37,985 nucleotides of DNA from VFZS01 sp964353255 (GCA_964353255.1 CAYGVJ010000044.1:1-37985); one strand, 5' to 3'; counted from the first letter of the stretch, positions 25,259-34,078 are shown. Notes: a model not told the origin generated them from the sequence alone. Made by a program: numbers and translations.

Positions 25259-25654
25259 TCAGCGCTGACCTTCCCATCCGGCGACCTTCTCGTCCTCCTG
25301 CCGGAGTTGCCAGTAGGTGATCCCGGTTGGTGCGACCCGCAGGACCCGGCCCGCGCGATTCGCGTGCGCGTCGAACAAGGGGTGCCGCAGAAAGCGCCGG
25401 ATGAACGCCGCAACCTCGTACTGCCCCACTGCCGCGACGACAATCGCATAGTGCGGGTGCCGCAGGGAGGGAGTATAGAAGCCGCGGTCGCGCGTGAAGA
25501 AGGTGGCCTGACGGAGGCGTCTGAGGAGCACAACAATCTGCCCGTCCTGGAGGCCTTTGCGTCCCACATCCAGACCGATTTGCCGAACCGCGATGTTCCA
25601 TCCATCCAGCAGCAGCCGCTGCCCGTCGAGGATGTTCTCATCGAGGACGATCAC
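25259..25654 (-). CDS. DUF5615-type PIN-like toxin
   Basis: 131 residues: MIVLDENILDGQRLLLDGW provides the first acidic site, QATFFTRDRGFYTPSLRHP the second (TRD), and AAFIRRFLRHPLFDAH the third block, the pattern of PIN-like DUF5615 proteins. These are presumed RNases and are commonly encoded after a DUF433 antitoxin. The ATG overlaps the stop of the DUF433 gene (ATGA), so the two are translationally coupled. Confidence 0.78.
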   Translation of the reverse strand: MIVLDENILDGQRLLLDGWNIAVRQIGLDVGRKGLQDGQIVVLLRRLRQATFFTRDRGFYTPSLRHPHYAIVVAAVGQYEVAAFIRRFLRHPLFDAHANRAGRVLRVAPTGITYWQLRQEDEKVAGWEGQR

Positions 25655-25929
25655 GGGCGTGAAGGCTCAAGGACGTATTCGGTAGCGACGTACTGACCGG
25701 CGTGGTCTTGAAACGCTTGGCTCGCCAACCTGACCGCTTCGGCGATGGCGTCTCTGGAGATCCGCCCGCGCCATTCCGCAGCGATGCTCTCCCATGCCAA
25801 GCCGGCGCCAACCTGCTCCAGCACGTCCGCGACGAGGATGCGAGTACCTCGGAAGGTCGGCTGGCCATGGCAGACGGAGGGGTCAGCGACGATATACCGG
25901 CCGATCATGCGAGGCTTACGCTTCACCAT
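25651..25929 (-). CDS. DUF433-family antitoxin
   Basis: 92 residues with the DUF433 core: RYIVADPSVCHGQPTFRGTR, ILVADVLEQVGAGLAWESIA and ISRDAIAEAVRLASQAF. This winged-helix-like domain acts as the antitoxin and probable repressor for PIN-like toxins. It precedes the DUF5615 gene with a 4-base overlap. Further in-frame ATG at the MIGRYIVA position would also leave the full domain. Confidence 0.82.
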   Translation of the reverse strand: MVKRKPRMIGRYIVADPSVCHGQPTFRGTRILVADVLEQVGAGLAWESIAAEWRGRISRDAIAEAVRLASQAFQDHAGQYVATEYVLEPSRP

Positions 25930-26036
25930 GGGCTTCTTCTCCCCTCCCTAGATTATAGCCGTGGACCTCCCAAAGCGGCCGCTTCACGTAGGCCGCGGCG
26001 GGCGAAAAGGCCGACCAGAACGATGCCGGCTCGCCC

Positions 26037-26606
26037 CTACTCGCGAGCGCGAACCTGGGCTAGTCTCTCTCGCAGGATCGGCGAAAGACCGGCTTCGATG
26101 TCCGGCGTGACCAGGCCCGCTTCGTCCAGATCCTTGAGATGCGCTTCGTCCTTGGCGCGAAAGCTCGTGAGTTTCATGCGGATCAAGTCTGCCAGTGGGA
26201 TCAGTCGAAGTCCCGCGATGGTCCGATAAGGTCCGAGTTCAGGCGTCGGCTCCGCGTAGTCCTGGCGAACTTTCTCGCCAGTGAAGACCAAGTGAACTGC
26301 CCTCCGAGCCGAGGGTTCCCCGGTCTGCACCAGCATGTCTACTCCGGCCGCGTGCCGGTATTGAAGACCGAACGGCTCAACGGCTTTCGCGATCTTCTGG
26401 AGGTCTTCGCGCCGGACGACAATATCGATGTCTCTGGTCAGGCGTCCAGCATCGGGTTCCATCTCTTCCACATACAGATAGGCCGCCAGACCGCCGGCGA
26501 CCCGATACTCGAGTCCGGCGGAGGCAAAGGCTCTCTCCACGAGCCTGGCCAGATCAAAGAGTTGACCCACTCGTTCCTCGAAGAATGAATTGACGAAAAC
26601 CGCCAC
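26037..26606 (-). CDS. nucleotidyltransferase of the AbiEii/AbiGii-like toxin group
   Basis: 189 residues from a GTG at 26606 preceded by GGAAGG 7 bases upstream; the frame is open to 26831 but the extra residues overlap the DUF5916 gene and have no family content. FASAGLEYRVAGGLAAYLYV, then LTRDIDIVVRREDL carry the GG and D-x-D catalytic motifs of the polymerase-beta-like nucleotidyltransferase fold. The later TIAGLRLIPLADLIRMKLTS segment, then AHLKDLDEAGL, is typical of this toxin-like group, which transfers nucleotides to RNA or protein targets. No AbiEi-type antitoxin is adjacent. Confidence 0.78.
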   Translation of the reverse strand: MAVFVNSFFEERVGQLFDLARLVERAFASAGLEYRVAGGLAAYLYVEEMEPDAGRLTRDIDIVVRREDLQKIAKAVEPFGLQYRHAAGVDMLVQTGEPSARRAVHLVFTGEKVRQDYAEPTPELGPYRTIAGLRLIPLADLIRMKLTSFRAKDEAHLKDLDEAGLVTPDIEAGLSPILRERLAQVRARE

Positions 26607-26725
26607 CGCAGACCTTCCGTCATTATCGCATCCCCGGCAATGGAAGGAACCATCGGAAATTCCGAGGCTGGCCGGTGGGGTAAGTCTCCCGACTTGCCAA
26701 ACCATTGCCGATTCCCCCGAAGCCT

Positions 26726-28927
26726 TCACCTCCGGAACGTCCAGCGCAGCTTGACCGCCAGCAGCTCCGTCTCCGGAATCAGCGTCAGGTCGTTGCGGCT
26801 CAGGATCAGCCGCCGCCAGCCGCGGTTCCACACCACGAACAGGTCGTTGCCCGGCTTGACGGTCCAGCGCAGACGCATGTTGTTGCCCACGTTCTGCGAC
26901 TCCGTGTCGTACTGGAGATAACTCGTCAGCACGAGGTTCGGATTGAAAGCGTAGGCCAGGTCAACCTGCCAGAGGCGCTGGATGAACTTGCCCTGCTTGA
27001 GATCGCCGAAGTTTTGGTCGCTCCCCACGCCCGCCTGCCACCTCCCTCTGGGAGAGGTGAAGTGCAAAAAGCTCTCCTGCTGGAGCAGGCGCCCGTTGTA
27101 AAAGTTCCCGAACCACGTCGTGGTGCCGAACTGCCAGGGCCGGTGCTCGCTGGTCTCGAACTCCAGCCGGAAGCGGTCGAAGCGATAGCCGCCCTTTGGC
27201 AGTTCCACCCCCTCGGCAATCTCGAAAGGAGCGGGCAGGTATTCGTACGTCGGCAGCCAGTTGAACTCGAAGCGGTCTCCCGACTCCATCTCCACGTTGA
27301 CGGGCGCCCACCAGAACTGCCAGGACTCCAGTTGCCCCTGGTAGTTAGTCACCCGATAGAAGCGGTGCTCCATGAACGCCTGCCGGATCCAGCCAAACGG
27401 CCCGTCCTTGCTGGGCCGGGGCCGGAACTCGCAAGAGGCGTCCAACCGCCGCGTGCCCGGCCGCGGCAGGAAGCCCAGCGCCGGATCAAGCGCCTCGCCG
27501 AACTGGTTCACCGCCGTCGCGCAGTCCCAGCGGTCGTTCGGATAGTCGATCCTAAAGCCCCACCCGGTGCGGTTCCCGCGGGGGACGTCGCCCGCGCTGA
27601 TGGCGGTCCAGCCGCCGATCAGCAGGTTCTTGTTCCCCATGAACTCCGACGACCGCCAGACCCCGTCAAAGCCCGCCAGGGTGTTCTTCCGCACACCGTC
27701 CGGGCTGCCGTTGGTCAGCAGCGTACCGACCCGAAGCTTGGGGCTGACGTCATAGGAGACCCGCCCGGCGAACAGGTTCGTACCCGGAACCAACTGCCCG
27801 CTGCCCTGCAAGTAGGTGTCGCGGGTCTGAACATCCAGCAGGCCGACGTTCCAGCGGCCCGCGCGGCCATTCAACTTGACGCCGGCGTCAAGCGGAATCT
27901 GCCGCCCCTCGAACAACCCCACCCGCCGGCTGAAAAATGGGATGAAGTACTCCCCCAAGCCCAGGCCAAACGCGTACTGATTCGACCCCTCCAGAAAGAA
28001 AGTCCGGCGCTCGGGAAAGAACAGTGGGAACCGCGTCAGGTTCAACTGGCGCGAGTCCACCTCGGTCTCGGCGAAATCCGTGTTGGCCGTGAAGACCGCC
28101 GCCATCTGCGGGCTCAGGCGGTAGGTCACGTCCACTCCTGTAGCCCCCTGCCAGAGGCGCCCCTGTCGCTGAAAGAAATCCTTCACCCTCCCGGCGACGT
28201 AGGGGCTGACTTCCAGGCCCAGGCCCTGCTCGAGGCCCTCGATTCCCTCCAGCGTGCCGGCGCGGCTGAGGTCGTAGATGAACGAATCCAGCGTGGGTGA
28301 GGTCCAGCGCAGCACCGTCCGTTCCCGCGCCACGTTGCGCTCGAAGTTCACTCCCCAACTCGAAAGGCCGCGAGTGAAGCTCAGCGTCCGAGTGGGGATG
28401 ACGATCTCGGCCGACCACCCCCGCTCACCTCTCGCCGTGCGCGTGTCCCAGACGCCGTCCCAGTCCGTGTTCGGGTGCTCCGGATCGGAGATCAGACCAT
28501 CCGCCCTGGCCCCGGCGGCGTTGACGCGAAACCAGTACCCCGTCCGCCGGTCCCCGTAAGTGTCCAGGACGACCGCCACCGTGTCGTCTCCTTCCATCTC
28601 GCTGTCGCGCCGCATGCTGTGGACGGCGATCCTGGCGGGCTCCGGGTCCACGCAATCAAAACCGAAGTACAGCGTGTCGCGGGTGACCAGCGCGCGGACC
28701 GTAGTCCGGTAGGGCGTGGGCTGGCCGGGCCGAGGCGACTGCTGGGTAAGCTCGGCCACCAGGGTGGCCTCGCGCCAGGCCGGCTCATCCAGCCTTCCGT
28801 CCAGCTTGATAGAACCGGTCAGGCGAACGGCCTTCAGAACCGAGGTGCTCGGCGACCCCGCGCCCTGCTGGCCGTCCATTGACGCCGCGCACAGGCAAAC
28901 CACACATACCAGAACGCATCGCTGCAT
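26726..28927 (-). CDS. DUF5916-type protein: CBM9-like domain plus outer-membrane beta-barrel
   Basis: 733 residues with an N-terminal signal peptide (CVLVCVVCLCAASMDG). Residues 30-220 are a CBM9-like domain (LTGSIKLDGRLDEPAWREAT, LYFGFDCVDPEPARI, GYWFRVNAAGARADG). The remaining 500 residues have alternating strands with aromatic girdles (FFPERRTFFLEGSNQYAFGL, NLVLTSYLQYDTESQNVGNN) and end LRWTFRR, as in outer-membrane barrels. DUF5916 proteins are common in Bacteroidetes and Acidobacteria; roles in glycan handling are suspected but not established. It is divergent from the M64 peptidase gene. Confidence 0.85.
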   Translation of the reverse strand: MQRCVLVCVVCLCAASMDGQQGAGSPSTSVLKAVRLTGSIKLDGRLDEPAWREATLVAELTQQSPRPGQPTPYRTTVRALVTRDTLYFGFDCVDPEPARIAVHSMRRDSEMEGDDTVAVVLDTYGDRRTGYWFRVNAAGARADGLISDPEHPNTDWDGVWDTRTARGERGWSAEIVIPTRTLSFTRGLSSWGVNFERNVARERTVLRWTSPTLDSFIYDLSRAGTLEGIEGLEQGLGLEVSPYVAGRVKDFFQRQGRLWQGATGVDVTYRLSPQMAAVFTANTDFAETEVDSRQLNLTRFPLFFPERRTFFLEGSNQYAFGLGLGEYFIPFFSRRVGLFEGRQIPLDAGVKLNGRAGRWNVGLLDVQTRDTYLQGSGQLVPGTNLFAGRVSYDVSPKLRVGTLLTNGSPDGVRKNTLAGFDGVWRSSEFMGNKNLLIGGWTAISAGDVPRGNRTGWGFRIDYPNDRWDCATAVNQFGEALDPALGFLPRPGTRRLDASCEFRPRPSKDGPFGWIRQAFMEHRFYRVTNYQGQLESWQFWWAPVNVEMESGDRFEFNWLPTYEYLPAPFEIAEGVELPKGGYRFDRFRLEFETSEHRPWQFGTTTWFGNFYNGRLLQQESFLHFTSPRGRWQAGVGSDQNFGDLKQGKFIQRLWQVDLAYAFNPNLVLTSYLQYDTESQNVGNNMRLRWTVKPGNDLFVVWNRGWRRLILSRNDLTLIPETELLAVKLRWTFRR

Positions 28928-28997
28928 ATGGAGAAGTGACCTCTACTGGGGGAACTCTGCGAGCGGGTCGCCGACACACATAAGCTCCAGTGTACAC

Positions 28998-29066
28998 GGC
29001 AGAATCGGGGACTGGCTAGGGTGTCCCCCCGGTGGACACCCCTGCCTGTCCCCGATTCCTTCTGCC
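28998..29066. repeat. long imperfect inverted repeat between divergent genes
   Basis: Left arm 28998-29026 (GGCAGAATCGGGGACTGGCT.., ending GGGTGTCC) pairs with right arm 29034-29066 (GGACACCC.., ending TCTGCC) around a short loop, with a few mismatches and a 4-base bulge. The central part GGGTGTCC/GGACACCC is perfect. It probably forms a strong hairpin and resembles dispersed REP-type elements; a bidirectional role between the DUF5916 and M64 genes is possible. Confidence 0.7.
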
Positions 29067-29093
29067 TGTGCTCCAGGCCGCAAATCCTGCATA

Positions 29094-30506
29094 ATGGTCG
29101 CGGGAGGAACACTCTTGCCCTGCCTTTTGCTGATGGCTGCGGCACTCCTGGCCGCCCCGCCTGCCCCGCTCACCATGCGGCTCGACTACTATCACACCGG
29201 GACCGCCACCGAAGAGCAGTTCGCGCTAGACGGCCTGGCCCTCGAAGGCAACTGGCCCGGCCGGCTGGACCGTGCCATCGACTACACCAATCTCGGCAAG
29301 TATCTCTTCGACGTCCTGGACCGGAAAACCAACCGCCTCCTCTATTCGCGCGGCTTCGCCAGCATCTACGGTGAATGGGAGACCACCGGAGAAGCGCGCC
29401 GGATGCGCCGCGCCTTTCACGAGTCGCTGCGGTTCCCCGCCCCGGAAGGTCCCGCCCAGGTGGTAATCAAAAAGCGCGACTCGCAGAACGCCTTCCGCGA
29501 GGTGTGGTCGGTGCTTATCGACCCGGCCAGCCCCGCGGTGGACCGCAGCAAGCCCCCCGCCGGCGTCCGCGTCTGGACCATCATGAAAAACGGCGAGCCG
29601 CCCGACAAGGTTGACCTCTTGCTGATGGGCGACGGCTACACCGCCGCGGAGATGGACAAGTGGCACGGCGACGCCCGGCGGCTGACCGAGACGCTGTTCG
29701 CGGTCTCGCCGTTCAAGGAGAAGCGCGACTCATTCAACGTCTGGGCCCTGGACATCCCCGCGGACGAAAGCGGCGTGGCTCGCCCTTCCGACGGAGTCTA
29801 CCGGCGCTCGCCGCTTCGCGCCACCTACGACGCCTTCGGCTCGGAGCGCTACGTGCTCACCTTCGACAACCAACGCGTCAGAGAAGCCGCGGCCGCGGCG
29901 CCCTGCGAGTTCCTCGGAATCGTGCTCAACGACCGCAAGTACGGCGGAGGCGGCATCCACAACCTCTACGCCACGGTGGCCGCCGATAGCGCCGCGGCGC
30001 CCTACATCTTCGTCCACGAACTCGCCCACCACTTCGCCGGCCTGGCCGACGAGTACTACACCTCTGACGTGGCCTACGAGAGCCCCGCCGGACGGCCGGA
30101 GCCTTGGGAACCGAACGTCACCGCCGACCTGAAAGCCGCGAAGTGGAAGGAGTTGATCGAGCCTGCTACTCCGCTCCCCACGCCCTGGGCCAAGGACAGC
30201 TTCGACGCGCTCCAGAAGCAGGTGCAGGCGCGGCGCCGTGAAATCCGGGCCCAGAAACTGCCGGAATCCGCAATGGAAGCCCTCTTCCAGGCTGAGCTTG
30301 GAGAGACCACTAAGCTGCTCGCCGGGCCTCCCTGGGGCGGCAAGGTGGGGGCGTTCGAGGGCGCTATGTACGCGCCCAAGGGCTACTACCGGCCCCAGGC
30401 CGATTGCGTTATGTTCACGCGCAACACGGCCGGCTTCTGCGCGGTCTGCCGCCGCGCCATCGAGCGGGTCATCGACATGTACGCCCGCGAACCCGCCCGT
30501 CCCTAG
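29094..30506 (+). CDS. secreted M64-family (IgA peptidase M64-like) metallopeptidase
   Basis: 470 residues. A signal peptide (LPCLLLMAAALLAAPPA) is followed by an M64 N-terminal domain (LDYYHTGTATEEQFALDG) and the peptidase domain. VDLLLMGDGYTAAEM is a conserved M64 entry strand, and FVHELAHHFAGLADEYY contains the HExxH zinc site with the downstream Asp/Glu typical of M64. NTAGFCAVCRRAIERVI closes the domain. No ribosome site precedes ATG 29094; GGAGG lies 8 bases before an in-frame TTG at 29115, which would still give a signal peptide. The function is extracellular proteolysis; the target is unknown. Confidence 0.87.
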   Translation: MVAGGTLLPCLLLMAAALLAAPPAPLTMRLDYYHTGTATEEQFALDGLALEGNWPGRLDRAIDYTNLGKYLFDVLDRKTNRLLYSRGFASIYGEWETTGEARRMRRAFHESLRFPAPEGPAQVVIKKRDSQNAFREVWSVLIDPASPAVDRSKPPAGVRVWTIMKNGEPPDKVDLLLMGDGYTAAEMDKWHGDARRLTETLFAVSPFKEKRDSFNVWALDIPADESGVARPSDGVYRRSPLRATYDAFGSERYVLTFDNQRVREAAAAAPCEFLGIVLNDRKYGGGGIHNLYATVAADSAAAPYIFVHELAHHFAGLADEYYTSDVAYESPAGRPEPWEPNVTADLKAAKWKELIEPATPLPTPWAKDSFDALQKQVQARRREIRAQKLPESAMEALFQAELGETTKLLAGPPWGGKVGAFEGAMYAPKGYYRPQADCVMFTRNTAGFCAVCRRAIERVIDMYAREPARP

Positions 30507-31434
30507 CGGAGCATCTGCTATAAAAGGGAGAGCAGAATGAGCTACGGTCTGAATATCCGTCCCGACGCCGCACTGGACTTCGTGTCCCTCGGCGCCCTCG
30601 TCCACCGCCTGGACCCGGGGATCATCCCCTTCCGCAAGGCGAGCCAGTGCCAGATCCATGTCAGCGGGGGAGAGTTCAACGTCGCGGCCAACCTGGCGGA
30701 CTGCTTCCGCTTGCGGACGGGCGTCGCAACGGCGATGGTCAACTACCCGATCGGCGATCTGATCGCTGAGCGCGTGAAGGCTATGGGCGTACAGCCCTTC
30801 TACAAGCGCTTCGAGCACAACGGGGTCACCGGCCCGAACATGGCCGCCGTCTACAGCGACCGCGGCCAGGGCACGCGCGCCCCCGTGGTCTTCTACAACC
30901 GCTCGAACGAGGCCGCGGCGCGCCTGAAGCCGGGCGACTTCGACTGGAACGCCATCTTCGCCGGCGGCGTGCGCTGGTTTCACAGCGGCGGAATCTTCGC
31001 CGCGCTCTCGGAGACCACGCCCGAGTTGATCATCGAGGGGATGCGGGCGGCCAAGGCCGCCGGCGCCGTCATCTCCTTCGACCTGAACTTCCGGGAAAAG
31101 CTCTGGAAGATCTCCGGCGGCGCTGACCGCGCGGTGGCGGTCGTCCGGCGCATCGTGGAGCACGCCGACGTGATCGTGGGAAACGAGGAGGACCTTCAGA
31201 AGGGTCTGGGCATCCCCGGCCCGGAGGTCGCCGCCCGCTCCAAGCTCGACCCCAGCGCCTTCCTCGCCATGATTGACCAGGTCGTCAAGCTGCTTCCGCA
31301 GGTCAAGATCATCGCGACGACCTTGCGCGAGGTCCACTCCACCAACCGGCATAGTTGGTCCGCGGTGGCCTGGGTCAACGGCCAGAGCTACGTCGCTCCC
31401 ACGTGCGAGCTGGATGTTCTCGACCGCGTCGGCG

Positions 31435-31716
<282 letters not shown>

Positions 31717-31900
31717 GAAGGCGCCGGCTATCCCGGCAGGTTTCCGCATGTGCCGTTAAATACCGCTTCGTCAACAAGTTCCGCCCCTTAGTCGTCTCTC
31801 TCTATCCCGTCATGTTCGCCCCGGTTTCGCCGTGTATTTTTAAATCCCGTTAGCAATCCGTTAGCAGAACTCCGGGCGAAGCGGGAGCGAAGGCCGCCCC

Positions 31901-32389
31901 TCACTCAACCTCATCCGGCGGGGGCGCCGGCTTCTCTGCCCCGGCGGCTACCGCGTTCTCCGAGGCGGACCGTTCGTAAGCTTCCACGTACCGTCGGGCT
32001 TGTTCCTCCGCATCCGCTCGGGACCAGCCCATTTCCAGGAATTGCCTGAGCAACCCTCTGTACGCCTTCTCGTTCGGGGAGAGCTTTTTGCGACCACGTC
32101 GCTGGCGCTCAGTGCCCAACTGTGCCCTCAGTGACGGCGAGTCCCCGGAAGTAGAGGCCCGAACAGCCCTGGCCTGCTTAGTATCGGAACACGACAGGCA
32201 GCGCGGGTTCTTGCGCCTCAGCGCTTCTCGGTCCAGAATGAACTCCCCGTCACAGAACCGGCAAATGGCCTTCTTTCCTTCAATGAGCCACTTCTGCGCA
32301 AGGTGTGTGCACTCCGGATCTATGCAACGGTAGGTCGTCCTGCTTCGCGTTCTCCGCTCGTACGTGTGCAGGTGTTTCTTAGCGGCCAT
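31901..32389 (-). CDS. zinc-ribbon protein of the island, unknown function
   Basis: 162 residues. HTYERRTRSRTTYRCIDPEC, then KAICRFCDGEFILDREALRR and NPRCLSCSD give three Cys clusters (C-x4-C, C-x2-C, C-x2-C), a two-site zinc ribbon similar to those in small phage and island proteins with HNH-like organisation but without the HNH catalytic residues. The C-terminal half is helical (KAYRGLLRQFLEMGWSRADA, EEQARRYVEAYER). ATG 32389 is preceded by AGGAGG with no spacer; ATG 32410 is an alternative. Possible DNA-binding role. Confidence 0.65.
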   Translation of the reverse strand: MAAKKHLHTYERRTRSRTTYRCIDPECTHLAQKWLIEGKKAICRFCDGEFILDREALRRKNPRCLSCSDTKQARAVRASTSGDSPSLRAQLGTERQRRGRKKLSPNEKAYRGLLRQFLEMGWSRADAEEQARRYVEAYERSASENAVAAGAEKPAPPPDEVE

Positions 32390-32493
32390 CCTCCTAACGC
32401 CTCTCCGCATCCATTGTACGCTGGGCCGGTTGCCTCTGCTGAGTACTCAGGCCGCCACACCTCAAGGCGAGGCAAGGCATGGACATCTACAAG

Positions 32494-32509
32494 GGCCCTC
32501 CGGAGGGCC
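32494..32509. repeat. 16-bp perfect palindrome in a gene-less gap
   Basis: GGCCCTCCGGAGGGCC lies between the zinc-ribbon gene and the first repeat-protein gene. No T-tract follows on either strand. The surrounding 32390-32609 contains no supportable gene. Confidence 0.45.
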
Positions 32510-32609
32510 TCAGCGGTTTCCGGCGGGTCCCGCCCCCTTTTTCCTTCATCGTCCCGGCTCAGCCGGTCGCGCCTGGGGCTTCTATGCACGCGTGGCGGGC
32601 ATTCTGCCG

Positions 32610-32915
32610 CTACGGGGCTGTCCAAATCACCTTCCCCGCCGCGTCGTGCAAGCTAAGGTTCGGGCTTCCATCAGGGAGCACGGCCAGAATTGCCCCCGAC
32701 TTCCCCGCCGCGTAGCGCACGTCCAAACCCGCGCTTCCTTCAGGGCGCACGGCCACGATTGTCCGCTCCTTCTCCGCCGCGTCCATCAAGATTAGGCTCG
32801 GGCTTCCGTCAGGGAACACGGTCAGAACCGCCCTAGAGTTCCCCTCCGCGTCGGCCAAGGTCAAGCCCGAGCTTCCCACTGGGAGCACGGTAAGGATTCC
32901 ATGATTGCCGTTCAA
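32610..32915 (-). CDS. short protein built of ~24-residue 'DAAGK' repeats
   Basis: 101 residues composed of four tandem units of the form (G)xxRAxLxVxPDGSPxLxLxDAxGK: VLTVFPDGSPSLILMDAAEK, IVAVRPEGSAGLDVRYAAGK, ILAVLPDGSPNLSLHDAAGK, ending VIWTAP. The regular beta-hairpin period suggests a small solenoid or fibre-like fold, known from uncharacterised bacterial and phage proteins. The same repeat and ending (PVWQAP) occur in 33668-34078. It is the last of four genes running 34078 to 32610. Confidence 0.72.
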   Translation of the reverse strand: MNGNHGILTVLPVGSSGLTLADAEGNSRAVLTVFPDGSPSLILMDAAEKERTIVAVRPEGSAGLDVRYAAGKSGAILAVLPDGSPNLSLHDAAGKVIWTAP

Positions 32916-32934
32916 CCGTCCGCAGGGTGCGTCG

Positions 32935-33357
32935 CTAGGTGAGGCGGCGGCTTTCCCGAACTGCCTCGACTAGGTGGCTCTTCAGCCCAGGCGACCCATA
33001 CGCGAAGGACAGGATGTACTCCACGGTTCGGCTCCTCGTTAGCCGAACGCCGGTTTCATCCTGAATGTCATCCCGTAGATCATCGATGCTTTCCTTATCT
33101 GCCCAACCAAGGATGGGACGAGTGTACTCGAGTCCAGGTGCGAGCTTCGCCATGGCCCACCAGACCCACAAGCCCTGCAACGGAAACACGACCACGGCGG
33201 CTAGGGGGATACGGATATCCGGGATCACTTCCGCGACAAGCCATAGACCTAGTGACGGAAGGAGAATGTACTTGAACAACTCTTTAACCCAACCCTGACT
33301 CTCGCGAGCTAACGCCCTCGCTCGCCTCATGTCTTTGCGCGTTGCACCGCACATCAT
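32935..33357 (-). CDS. small membrane protein of the island
   Basis: 140 residues with two predicted transmembrane helices (YILLPSLGLWLVAEVI and LAAVVVFPLQGLWVWWAMAK) and a soluble C-terminal part (KESIDDLRDDIQDETG, VEYILSFAYGSPGLKS). Unknown family. Its ATG overlaps the stop of the preceding frame (ATGA), and the next gene begins 19 bases after its stop, so it is part of an operon. Confidence 0.65.
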   Translation of the reverse strand: MMCGATRKDMRRARALARESQGWVKELFKYILLPSLGLWLVAEVIPDIRIPLAAVVVFPLQGLWVWWAMAKLAPGLEYTRPILGWADKESIDDLRDDIQDETGVRLTRSRTVEYILSFAYGSPGLKSHLVEAVRESRRLT

Positions 33358-33605
33358 CCCATAGACCTCCCGGCATTCAGTCCCGCAACCGCTGGCCCGA
33401 ACACCAGTTTAACACTGGCCCAGGCCGAAAATATTTCCCAGGCCTTCACCGACTCCACGCCGCGCCGGTTCCGCGCAAGAGAAGCCCGCGGTACAAACCA
33501 GGGACTCACCCAACCTTTCCAAACTACCGCCGAAACGCCGGCCTCTTGCTCCCCCGGCGCCGGATACTCAATCAGCGCAGACTGGTACAGTGCGAAGAAC
33601 ACCAC
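33354..33605 (-). CDS. hypothetical 83-residue protein
   Basis: The sequence VVFFALYQSALIEYPAPGEQ, VSAVVWKGWVSPWFVPRAS ends AVAGLNAGRSMG. No family recognised. Support for its being real is the ATGA overlap of its stop with the membrane-protein start. GTG 33605 or 33602 is chosen as start because upstream codons of the same frame overlap the previous gene; a longer version to 33776 cannot be excluded. Confidence 0.42.
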   Translation of the reverse strand: MVFFALYQSALIEYPAPGEQEAGVSAVVWKGWVSPWFVPRASLARNRRGVESVKAWEIFSAWASVKLVFGPAVAGLNAGRSMG

Positions 33606-33667
33606 GCTATCCGGCGCCTCGGCCTTGGCCAGCCGCGCCTCCCGCGCCCCCGGCGGGCATTCTCCCG

Positions 33668-34078
33668 CTAGGGGGCTTGCCACACCGGCTTCTGCGCCGC
33701 AGCGTCCCACAAGATCAGCGCGGGGCCGTGCCTTGTTACGCTCAGGCTCACCCGCTGATTCCCCGCCGGGTCCCACAGGACTAGATCCGGCATGCCGTCC
33801 CTCCTCACGCCCAAGTTGACCGCCGCCTTCCCTGGCGGCGCGTCCAGCAAGCGCAGGAACGGCCTTCCGTCGGGGTCCAGGTGTAGGATTGCCCGCATCG
33901 TGCCCACCTTGCCCGCGGCGTCCTCAGAGGGCCTGGTGGACCCTTCGTACAAGACCAGCGCTGCTTCTCCCAATGGGAGCAAGCCCAGGGCCGCCCGCAC
34001 CTTCCCCGCCGCGTCCACCACCTCGAAGCGTCTGGCCTTCACCACCTCAGCCACACCAGGTTCCTCAAACGGTTCCAT
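33668..34078 (-). CDS. repeat protein with 'DAAGK' units (longer paralogue)
   Basis: 136 residues from ATG 34078, preceded by GGAGAAGG. RRFEVVDAAGKVRAALGLLP, ILHLDPDGRPFLRLLDAPPG, LGVRRDGMPDLVLWDPAGN and LSVTRHGPALILWDAAAQK are diverged units of the same beta repeat as at 32610-32915; the C-terminus PVWQAP matches VIWTAP of the shorter protein. The two genes flank the membrane-protein genes in one operon, suggesting duplication within the island. Function unknown; surface-fibre or structural roles are possible. Confidence 0.72.
   Translation of the reverse strand: MEPFEEPGVAEVVKARRFEVVDAAGKVRAALGLLPLGEAALVLYEGSTRPSEDAAGKVGTMRAILHLDPDGRPFLRLLDAPPGKAAVNLGVRRDGMPDLVLWDPAGNQRVSLSVTRHGPALILWDAAAQKPVWQAP

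Noticed and set aside
24803..25268. short frames on both strands after the RES gene
   Set aside because: No ribosome site, no recognisable content; part overlaps permease remnant E.
26705..28300. 531-codon open frame on the plus strand
   Set aside because: Antisense to the DUF5916 gene, whose translation has a signal peptide, CBM9 blocks and barrel strands; the plus frame is Pro/Arg/Gln-rich noise.
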